This document shows, in pieces, positions 55,101 through 64,000 of a stretch of DNA of 64,000 nt. The position numbers and the translations under genes were made by a program. The stretch spans positions 62,001-126,000 of the forward strand of contig BCIG01000001.1 of assembly GCA_001599915.1 (NCBI GenBank). The letters run 5' to 3'. Each line of letters opens with the position of its first letter. Position 1 is the first letter of the stretch. The notes under the pieces are model-generated. The model ran no database searches. It was not told where the DNA came from and worked only from the letters and a program-made list of their open reading frames with translations. This stretch comes from Symbiotaphrina buchneri (taxonomy: Eukaryota > Ascomycota > Symbiotaphrinales > Symbiotaphrinaceae).

Positions 55101-58100
55101 TGAGTTTCAACCAGATATCTGAGCTACCTTCCGCTTTCGGGGAGCTGACCACTTTGGAGAGGTTCTGGGCCACGAACAACCGTTTGTCCGGTGGTTTCCC
55201 GGAGTCTTTTGGGCAGCTTTTGAATTTGAAAGAGATCGATGTCCGGTTCAATGAAATCGCCGACATAGGGGTCATATCAACCTTGCCACGGCTCGAACAG
55301 CTCATGGCAGGTCATAACGCCATATCGGTTTTCGAGGGTACATTTCCCAGGCTTCGCACTCTCCATCTCAGCCACAATCCTATAACGTCATTCAACTTAC
55401 TTGCACCTGTTCCATCCCTCACCACTCTCAATCTTGCGTCTGCAAAGCTCAACCAACTCGACGATGGATTGTTCGACAAGATGCCGAACATGGACAAACT
55501 TATTCTCGATAAAAACCACTTCGTCACTCTTAGTGGTAATATCGGAATGCTCCGAAAACTCCAGTGGCTGAGTATTGCAAGGAACTCGCTCAACACTCTA
55601 CCTCCGGAGATTGGGTATCTCACGGAGCTCAGGATCTTGGATGTTCGAGAGAACAACTTGAAAAAGCTGCCACATCGGAAATTTGGTGTGCATCAAAATT
55701 AGAGACGTTCAATGCATCTGCCAATCTGTTAGAAAGTTTTCCAAAGCCTGGTCCCTCCGGGTCTATGTCAAGCGATGCAACTACACTTATCAACACCCAG
55801 CCAGATGGCTCTTTACCGTCTTCACGCAGCTTTGAAGAGCTGGGGAAACTCGAAGACTTCCACTTGAGGAGGCCCAGCCAGGTATCTTCTGGCTACCTCA
55901 GTGTGAACAGTTCTCCAGGAGGTCCAGGAAGGAAGAATTCGGTTGCTTCTCTTCATATGTCAAGGAGGAATACTTTGTTCTCTAGGAGTCCCTCAGATAC
56001 TGCAATCAGTACAGCTGGCTACAGGAAGGATTCAGCCTTCTCTCAGAGACTCTCGACGACCATAGCAGGCTCGCTCCGAAACTTGTATCTCGCTGACAAC
56101 CGGCTCAATGACGACGTTTTCGATGAACTAATCCTTTTATCGGAACTCAGGATTCTCAATCTGTCGTACAATGAGCTCTTTGATATTCCACCGCGTTCAC
56201 TTCGCCGTTGGCAAAACCTGTCGGAGCTCTATCTCTCTGGCAACCAGCTCACTTCCTTGCCATCAGATGATCTAGAAGAGATTAGCTCACTGAAGGTCCT
56301 CCATATAAATGGCAACAGATTCCAGACGTTACCCGCAGAACTTGGCAAAGTGTCTAAGCTATCAGTTCTCGACGTTGGAAACAATGCTCTCAAGTACAAT
56401 GTATCAAATTGGCCCTATGATTGGAACTGGAACTGGAATCGTGCGCTGAAGTACCTGAATTTATCGGGTAACAAGCGTCTCGAGATCAAACCGAACTTAT
56501 CCTACGGTGCCAATGCGAACAGGGAGGGCAAGGATCTGACCGACTTCGGTTCTCTGACCAACCTTCGAGTGCTCGGGTTGATGGATGTTACCCTCACTAT
56601 CCCGTCAGTTCCCGACCAGACGGAGGATCGTAGGGTTCGAACATCAGCCTCCGCTGCTGGGCCTATGGCCTATGGTATGGCGGATACCATTGGGAGACAC
56701 GAACATCTCTCAACTGTTGACCTCGTTGTACCGAGACTTCGGGCAGAACAGGAAAATGAGGTCCTGCTGGGAATGTTCGATGGTCAGGTCATGTCCACTG
56801 GTGGTTCGAAAGTTGCCAAGTTTCTCCATGAAAATTTCCAATATTACCTTGCGGAGGAACTCAAACGTCTTCAACAGCCGGATGAGACACCGGTCGATGC
56901 ACTGAGGCGGACGTATTTGACATTGAACAAGGAATTAGGGACAGTTGCCAGCCAAGCATTAGATGGCAACCAGAAGCCCGGGACCCATAGTCTGTCGCAC
57001 CGCGGCTCTAACGCGTCACAAGTCCTTAGTGCGGAGGATGTCATGTCAGGCAGCGTCGCGACTACTATCCTCTTTCAAGGGGCAGAGCTCTACTGCGCTA
57101 ACGTGGGGGATGCAGAGGCAATGATTATACACTCCGCCGGCAAATACACAAAGCTGACAAGGAAACATGACCCTGCAGAAGCAACTGAAAGACAACGAAT
57201 AAGAGATGCGGGAGGTTACGTCTCCCGGCAAGGCAGGTTGAATGATCAGTTAGAAGTCTCACGAGCATTCGGCTATATACAGTTAATGCCAGCGGTGATA
57301 GCGGCCCCGGCCATCGCACATGTCACTATAAAAGAGCAAGATGAAATGATCCTCATTGCATCCAAGGAGCTTTGGGACTATCTGACACCAGACTTCATTG
57401 TTGATGTCGCTCGTTCCGAACGCGGTGATCTTATGATTGCTGCTCAGAAGCTCAGGGATCTTGCAATATCATTTGGAGCTACTGGCAAGATAATGGTCAT
57501 GATGATTGGCGTGAGTGATCTCAAGAAGAGCAGGCCTCGCTACCGTGGAGCGAGCATCTCCATGGGCCCAACAGGTTCAGTCGATGAAGGCTTCCTTCCC
57601 ATGAAACGCGGTAAGCGTCCAAGGGATGCTCCTGATGACTCTACTCTGGCCCGACTCGATCAAGAGGTGGAAGCGCCTACCGGGTACATCAGCATGGCCT
57701 TCACCGATATCAAGAACTCGACTCTATTGTGGGAAACATCGCCAGCAGCTATGAGGTCCGCGATCAAACTTCATAATTCAATCATGCGTCGGCAGTTGAG
57801 GATCATTGGTGGCTATGAGGTCAAGACTGAAGGTGATGCTTTCATGGTCTCTTTCCCTACGGCTACGTCTGCACTGCTGTGGTGCTTCGCAGTCCAAAAC
57901 GAACTTCTGGATGCACAATGGCCGAGTGAGATTCTCAACAGCATTCACGGTCAAGAAAAATTCGATTCAGATGGAAACCGCATCTTCAGAGGTTTATCCG
58001 TACGCATGGGTATACATTGGGGTAACCCTGTATGTGAGCCGGATCCAGTCACTAGGCGGATGGACTACTTCGGGCCGATGGTCAACCGGGCCTCTCGTAT

Positions 58101-58872
58101 CTCGTCCGTTGCAGACGGCGGGCAGATCACCGTATCGGCGGACTTCATCGCAGAGATCCAGAGAACATTGAATGCCTATGCAGAGACTGAACGGACCGGT
58201 TCTACGGGTTCAGAGGATACACTCAGCGACGATTACATGGGCCAGGCTATCCGCCGTGAGCTCCGCACTCTGACTGCACAAGGCTTTGAAGTCAAAGAAA
58301 TTGGCGAACGGAAACTCAAAGGCCTTGAAAATCCCGAACAGCTCTTCCTTGTATACCCTCATTCGCTGGCTGGGCGGCTGGACGTGCAACAGTCGATCCC
58401 TCCCCCACCTTCCGAGGCTAAGGACCCTGCTACAAAATCCAAGGACAGTGAGCTTGGCCTCGACACAGATGAGATTTGGGGTCTCTGGCATGTCAGTCTG
58501 CGATTAGAGATGTTGTGTAGCTCTTTGAACTCTCGGGATGGACCTGGATTGAAGGCGCCTGAAGTGGGTCTACTTGACCATATCAAGTCAGCTGGCGGGG
58601 AAGTCACCGATCAATTCATTGTTGGATTGATTGAACACCATGTGACAAGGATAGAGGTACGCAATTTTCCGCCCTATGGTTATCTTGCAGAACAAAATAT
58701 TAACATAACATCACAGGCTTGCATTTCGGAACTCTCAGTCCGTCACATGGTGCATCCCTTCCAGCCTGGAGTTAGCCTCAAGGAGCATGCTGGTCCTATT
58801 TCCGATATTCTTGACGAGCTGCAACAGAAACTTGCACTGCTTCAGCAGTATCAGTCTCTAAATCAGAACTGA
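52118..58872 (+). CDS. Adenylate cyclase (RA, LRR, PP2C-like, cyclase), one apparent missing base
   Basis: Exons 52118-52272, 52636-58656 and 58717-58872. The N-terminal 650 residues are disordered. A Ras-association domain is encoded at about 54290-54600, leucine-rich repeats at about 54650-56500, a PP2C-like domain at about 56690-57510, and the class III catalytic domain at about 57690-58150 with A-F-T-D-I-K-N-S-T-L-L-W-E and E-G-D-A-F, the two metal-binding aspartates. It makes cAMP for PKA signalling at the membrane. The PP2C motif reads F-D-G-Q rather than F-D-G-H, suggesting a non-catalytic phosphatase fold. In the LRR region near 55660-55675 the frame drops by one: L-K-K-L-P continues as S-E-I-W-C only in the other frame. 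One added base gives 2110 residues, the family's usual length. The last intron (60 nt) is stop-free. Confidence 0.93.
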
Positions 58873-59821
58873 ATTTCCTTGTTACCATCCACTCAGTCTC
58901 GTTTCTCCTACACCAAACGCACACACCGTGTCCGATAGTTCTTTCCGACTTTCATGAACCTTCCACACCATCATCGATGATTCCCTACTTTCGCACACAT
59001 CGTTCGGTTGCTTTTCGGCGCAGGTGGCAAGCGAACAAAACTCATGGGCTGTTTCATGGGATACCTCGGACAATGGCGTTCGACAAGACAGGTGTTCATT
59101 GTTTTCTCCGGCGATATGAGGGATGGGGAAGTTTTTCGGGAGGCATTGTTCTAAGGGCCTATGGGTGGACGGAACCATACACACATTGCTGCACGGCCGT
59201 GGAGAGATACAGAATTGCTCGTACAGACAGTACAGAACTTTGCTTTATCAGTTAGCGCCGCAGCATACCATCATGCGGTAATAAATCATTCGAAGAGTGC
59301 ATGATGCATCTCAATGCACGTTCAATGATCATTGTTGGGGCCTGCTTGTAAAGAGTGACCTTATTGTACCGTACGCCGGCCGTGGCGTACCGGTACAGAG
59401 TCTTGGGCAAGGGTTCGGGTAAAACAGCGTGGCTGTGCGTCAGTGGCGCAACAACATGTGGCGTAGCTGCCTAGCAAGTGCTAGCCGATTCCTAGCCCAC
59501 CAGTGTTGTCATCACAACCGGAGACAAAGCGTCCGATTACTTGCATGCACACGCCCGCATTCCCACCCTTACTGTTTCCTCTCTACGCTCTTCCCCTGAC
59601 CTTTTCATTCATCTACAACGGCTGCAGGTACCCTTGCTGTCTATCACTGAAACTTGCTAGGAGGCATTTACTTGTTTCCGGCTTATCTTCACGTCTTCCT
59701 TGGCCAAGATAGGGCTTCTTTATCACCGGCGCACATCCCATCGTGTGGACTGCGTCTCTCTCTTCGCGCAAGACTTCAACGCCAGCAGAGTTATCGGCGG
59801 ACGACCGATCTTTTCTGCATC
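58873..59821. other. Tandem intergenic region, promoter of HEH1/SRC1
   Basis: 950 bp holds the 3' end of adenylate cyclase and the leader of the next gene, C/T-rich at about 59550-59620. No gene is recognised. Confidence 0.5.
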
Positions 59822-62038
59822 ATGGCATCATTTTCCGAAGATGAGATGGAGTACCTGTCTCCAGGCTTCGATCCCAACTCATTGACCGTTCCCCGCCTGC
59901 GATCAATTCTTGTCAATCATGACATCCACTACCCTGCATCAGCGAAAAAGGCTCAACTCGTCGACATCTTCAACAACGAGCTAGTCCCGAAGTCAAAGAA
60001 GCTCCGCTCAGCTCAGGCACGGATAAAGCGCACCAGCAAAGGGATCACGGACATGCCATCGCAAGATGACTCTTCTGTCGCTGACGGTGAGGATACGAGC
60101 TTAATGCCTCCTCCACCGGTGCCTGATACACCCCGTCGGACTTCGAGGAAAAGTACGGCAAACGGTGTGACCACGCCTGCGTCGAGGAGGACACCTGCAG
60201 CGAGACGCAGCTCAAGCAAACATGCACGAGCTTCTGATACTGATGCCACTGATGGAGAGAGTGTCGCCCCTCCGCCGTCGGCGAGGAGGGTCAGGAAAAG
60301 TACAGCTACTCCTACGGTCAAAGTCGAGGAACCTGAGGTGCGATTCGGAGTAAAAGCAGATGAAGGAAGTCCTTTCAGCGATGATAATCCCTTTCAAAGC
60401 GGAGGTTCGCCGCCATCTCCTAGCAGCCCTGGCAGAAGGAAGACGAGTGGTTCACTTGTGCGAGAGGCGGCAAGGAGACGGAGCCATTCTTCAAGACGTA
60501 AGACGGAAGGCGCCACTGTTCCGCGTGAGGACGGATTCACGGTTCCCACCTCTCGGACCTTCGATATGAGGGTATCTCAACCTGCCGAGATCAAGACCGA
60601 AGAAATCGAGCCAGGAGAGGAGTTCACTCCGGAGGAGCAACTGGAACTAGTGCGAGAGCGGGCCAAAAATGGCGAACTCGATGTCTTACCGCCAAGGGCT
60701 AAGCTTGTCCGAAGGAAGCCAGCTGGTAGAGTCAGCAAATCCGCGCCATGGGTGGTTGCACTTACCCTCCTGAGCGGATTTGGAGGATGGTACAGACATG
60801 AAAAGTTCAGGGTCGGCTACTGTGGGCTCGAACAACCGTCCACGTCTCTCACGAAGCACGACGTACCAGACTGGGCTAAGATCCTGGAGCCTAAATGCGA
60901 AACATGTCCTTCGCATGCCATCTGTTATCCAAATCTGGAAACACGATGTGAGCCGGATTTCGTGCTCCAGCCTCATCCGCTATCTCTCGGTGGCTTGTTG
61001 CCGCTACCCCCTACATGCGAACCGGACGGAGAGAAGGCACGCAAAGTTGATGCTGTTGCAAGTAAAGGGGTTGATGTGCTCAGGGAAAGAAGAGCGAAAT
61101 ACGAATGTGGAGACTTGAAGGATGAATCAGACAAGGCTGTGCCTACTGTCGAGATTGATGCGGAGGAGCTCAAGAAGGCGGTGGCCGAGAAACGCAGAAA
61201 GGGGATGAGCGACCATGAGTTCGATGAGTTGTGGAAAGGGGCTATATCGGAGATTGAAGGCAAGGAGGAAGTGGTCGTAAAAGATGATGAGTAAGTATCA
61301 GGATCTCCTACTTCTATGCGTATTTTCGCTGGTTTCATCCCATATTTCAGCATATAACCATCTACAACCGAACCAGACTCTGACATGACTAACCAGATTG
61401 CTCCTCACGGCAGACACACCGGCCGACGACTCCTTACCAGCACATCCCTCGCAAGGCTCTCGTACCGATGCGCCAGCCGACGATACATCAGGCTCACGTT
61501 GGAGCGCCATCGAGTCACTCTTGGCCTTTTAACCGTCCTCCTCGGCATCTTCCTTTACCTTCGAGCGGTCTACCTCTCTCGGCGTGAAGCATCCGCCCGC
61601 GTCCCCCAACTCGTCTCCATGACGCTCGACCGGCTAGCGCACCAAGCGGCCCTGCACGCGCGGGACCCCATCGGCTTCCCCGAACCATGGGTCTCCGTCA
61701 CAGGCCTGCGGGACGACGTGCTACGGGACGAATTCTCCGCCTCCCGCCGGCGCGATCTGTGGGAGCGCGTCAAGGCCGTCGTGGAACTCAACGCCAACGT
61801 GCGGTCCAGCGTCCGCGAAGGCCGCATGGGCGAGATCGGCCCCGTCTGGGAGTGGATCGGCAGCCTGCCGGCGTTGGAGTGGGATTCGGAGCGGCGCCGG
61901 GAGAGCGGGCGCGTTAGTTTTGGCGGTGGCTTTGGTAGTGCGACGGGGAGCCCGGCGACGGCGCCTGTTCCTGCTGTGGACGATAAGAAGGATTTGTTGG
62001 TGCCGAGTAGGTGGGAGGAGGGGAGGCCGATTTATTGA
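59822..62038 (+). CDS. Inner nuclear membrane protein, Heh1/Src1 (LEM/MAN1 family)
   Basis: Exons 59822-61290 and 61414-62038 give 697 residues. Residues 1-50 form the helix-extension-helix domain (L-R-S-I-L-V-N-H-D-I ... K-A-Q-L-V-D-I-F). A long basic Ser/Pro-rich linker follows. TM1 is at about 309-325. The lumenal region has the Man1-Src1 cysteines (C-E-T-C-P ... C-Y-P-N ... C-E-P). TM2 at about 523-543 (T-L-G-L-L-T-V-L-L-G-I-F-L-Y-L) is encoded by exon 2, followed by the nucleoplasmic winged-helix-like region with W-V-S-V-T-G-L-R. The acceptor at 61413 keeps the frame; an earlier AG at 61396 does not. Heh1/Src1 anchors rDNA and telomeres and helps nuclear pore quality control. Confidence 0.92.
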
Positions 62039-62889
62039 TTTCTTTCCTTTCACTTCGATTTCAAGCTGCGGCGGTGAGGGATGGGATCTGATGGACTGCC
62101 AAGTCGATTGCGACGGGGGCAGGCAGGCAGGGCAGGGCAGGCCTATTTTCACCTTAAGTGGTATTCGAGCGCGGTCTTGATGACTCGCCGCAAACCACTT
62201 CTGTGGTATTTTCTCTTTTGTGGTCTCCTCTTACGGCCGCCGACACAAGCGTGATGGTCTCCTTACTACTACTTTTAGTTTTAGTGTACTTCCTGATGGT
62301 AATCTAATAAGGTGAATGAGGGGTGATGATGAGGCGGTCCTCGACTTGCATGTTGGAGAGTGAATGAAATGTGTGTCAAGCAGTTATTTTATAACCCGGA
62401 TAAAGTCATAAACATGGAAACTTTGGAGGATAAGAGCCCCTAGGATTTGAGATGTCATGACATGATATGGATCCATTGCTGGATGCTAATTCCAGTCTTT
62501 AACGGTTTTATTAACTTAATTATCTCTCTGCCTGTTTTCGTTTTGTTCTCGTCACGCATACGTTCGCTCATTGATTACACTTTGCTCTGAATCGGGAGTG
62601 TGAGCTGAATCCTTTCTCTCTCCTTTCCAAGTCCTCAGTTCAATGCATACCTTTTTCCACGAACCTACCCAACCAACTGCGTCCTGCAGTGCATGCATGC
62701 GTATCACCCTTATTCCAAAGCGCCGTGGAAAGTCCACACAAAAAGAGGATGCCAAAAAGAAAAGGATTCCAATACACGAAAACGCCGCCACCTCAGCTGT
62801 GTCTGTCCCAACATAACGTGGGATAATCCAAGCCAATCCTCTCCCATCCAATCCACAGAAGCCGGTGCCCAGGTCAGTAATCGATCATG
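62039..62889. other. Convergent intergenic spacer
   Basis: 850 bp between converging 3' ends; AT-rich around 62360-62530. No further feature is seen. Confidence 0.5.
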
Positions 62890-64000
62890 CTAGAGCATCA
62901 AGACTCCGCCCACGATGCCACACACGGCACCCAGTCCTCTCGCGAACTTCTTCACATGCGCTGCTCCCGTAACCACAGCAGCCGTCACGCTGCTCGCTTT
63001 CGAAGAAGTGGAGGACGAGGACGAGGACGAGCTGACACTAGCAGCTGCATCTCTGACGATCGTGCCGTCCGCCGAAGTCGAAGTCGTCGCGGTCGGGTCA
63101 GACGATGTCGGCGTCGGCGAGGTGGTGATGAGAAAACCCTGCTGGTCGTACGATTTAGGCATGGTCGAGTATCCCGCCGGGACGGTGACCAGTGTCGGAA
63201 AGCCCTGCTGGTTGTAGGACGTGATGGTGACGACGGCGTCAGCGCCAGCAGCTGCAGCCAGCGTAGCAGCAGGTGGTGACGAGGAGGGCGAGGGAGAGGA
63301 TGACGCGGGAGGAAGGGATGTTGACTGTTGCGAGGAGGCAAGCGAGTTAGTTAAGGGGTGTTCTGGGGAAGTGCGGGAAAGCAGGAAACGAAACTCGGGT
63401 GGCTCACTCACAGGTGCCGGACTCGGCGGGACCACTTTGCCCGAGCTGGTGACCACCCAACCGCTGGGAAGTCCGGGGTAGTTTGACGACACGGCTGTCG
63501 AGCTGGCGCTGGTAGCAAGTGTGGTGGACTCGGCCACCCAGGGGTATTCGCTGGGAGTGGAATAACTCGAGGTCGAGCCTGAACCACCGCTGAAGGGGTA
63601 AGGGATGTTGGGCGAGGCGGACGTCACGGTCGAAGATGCTGCGGTTGCGGTGGCTGACGACCCTGAGCCGGCTGATGCAGACGGGTTGACACTGCCTCCG
63701 GCTGCTTCAATCGACTCCCAGGTACCGTCTGTTCCGGAGTAACTATAACTGGTCCCGGTAGAGTAATCCGTGACCGCAACAGATTGGACCAGCATTGTGA
63801 AAGGTCCCTGCGAGTAATCAGTCTGGCCTCCTGCCCATTCTGTCGAGTTATTAGCTAGAGTGCACTGAGAGGATAATTGCAGAGTGTCTCACCAATTGTT
63901 CCTGCAGCGTTGGACGGATCACCACCGGCCCAGGCGCCAAATTTCAATTGCATCGGCGTTTGTGGGTACTGATTCGAGTCCGCACTAGCTGGTGTCAATG
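62890..64000 (-). CDS. Crh-family GH16 cell-wall transglycosylase, C-terminal part, GPI-anchored
   Basis: The gene enters from the right edge. Exons inside the window are >64000-63893, 63839-63412 and 63324-62890. The first holds the end of the GH16 domain: Q-T-P-M-Q-L-K-F-G-A-W-A-G-G-D-P-S-N-A-A-G-T-I-E-W-A-G-G (split by an intron at the E codon), and then Q-S-V-A-V-T-D-Y. This matches Crh1/Utr2-type chitin-beta-glucan transglycosylases. The catalytic E-x-D-x-E motif lies beyond the window. A Ser/Thr-rich stalk follows, containing two imperfect Y-[D/N]-Q-Q-G-F blocks, and the C-terminus is small-residue rich and hydrophobic, as for a GPI-attachment signal. It acts in the cell wall. The second intron (87 nt) is stop-free and a multiple of three. 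Confidence 0.9.

Noticed and set aside
55683-55705. Mini-intron explaining the adenylate cyclase frame change
   Set aside because: The only nearby GT...AG pair would be under 20 nt, far below the spliceosomal minimum.

Overview
The window is nuclear DNA of a filamentous ascomycete (Pezizomycotina). The evidence is short GT-AG introns of about 50-120 nt, a Zn(II)2Cys6 regulator, an AreA/NirA-type nitrate transporter, a Crh-family cell-wall glycosidase, a class III fungal adenylate cyclase (RA, LRR, PP2C and cyclase domains) and a Heh1/Src1 inner nuclear membrane protein. The sequence does not fix the order or genus. I recognised no transposon, viral element, rRNA, tRNA or CRISPR.

Layout. Positions 1-20.3 kb are gene-sparse: the 3' part of a LaeA-like methyltransferase (+), then on the minus strand a nitrate transporter, a small Zn2Cys6 regulator, a DHA1-type MFS transporter and a secreted DOMON/cytochrome b561 protein, separated by gene-free stretches of 3-5 kb that hold only simple repeats and possible regulatory sites. 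Positions 21-64 kb are compact housekeeping DNA: GTPBP1-like GTPase (-), stand-alone NIF3 insertion-domain protein (+), sugar transporter (-), PPR-like protein (+), salicylate-hydroxylase-like FAD monooxygenase (+), D-serine dehydratase-like protein (+), DEAH helicase Dhr2-like (-), translesion polymerase Rev1 (-), nucleolar FKBP (+), NDR-type AGC kinase (+), alpha/beta hydrolase (+), cytosolic tyrosyl-tRNA synthetase (-), adenylate cyclase (+), Heh1/Src1 (+) and the C-terminal half of a Crh-type GPI protein (-).

The genes do not form one pathway. Plausible functional groupings are nutrient uptake (nitrate, sugar), cAMP and NDR signalling, ribosome biogenesis (Dhr2, FKBP), DNA damage tolerance (Rev1) and cell wall/nuclear envelope.

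Two otherwise well-conserved genes, the NDR kinase and adenylate cyclase, each carry one apparent missing base in the coding sequence. Both are in the same direction, while all other genes splice into clean frames, so assembly indels are the first explanation to test. Other points of note are micro-exons of 19 and 28 nt, two introns that are stop-free and a multiple of three, an intron in Heh1/Src1 whose retention would remove the second membrane span, and three ubiquitin-binding motifs in Rev1. I found no convincing novel system.
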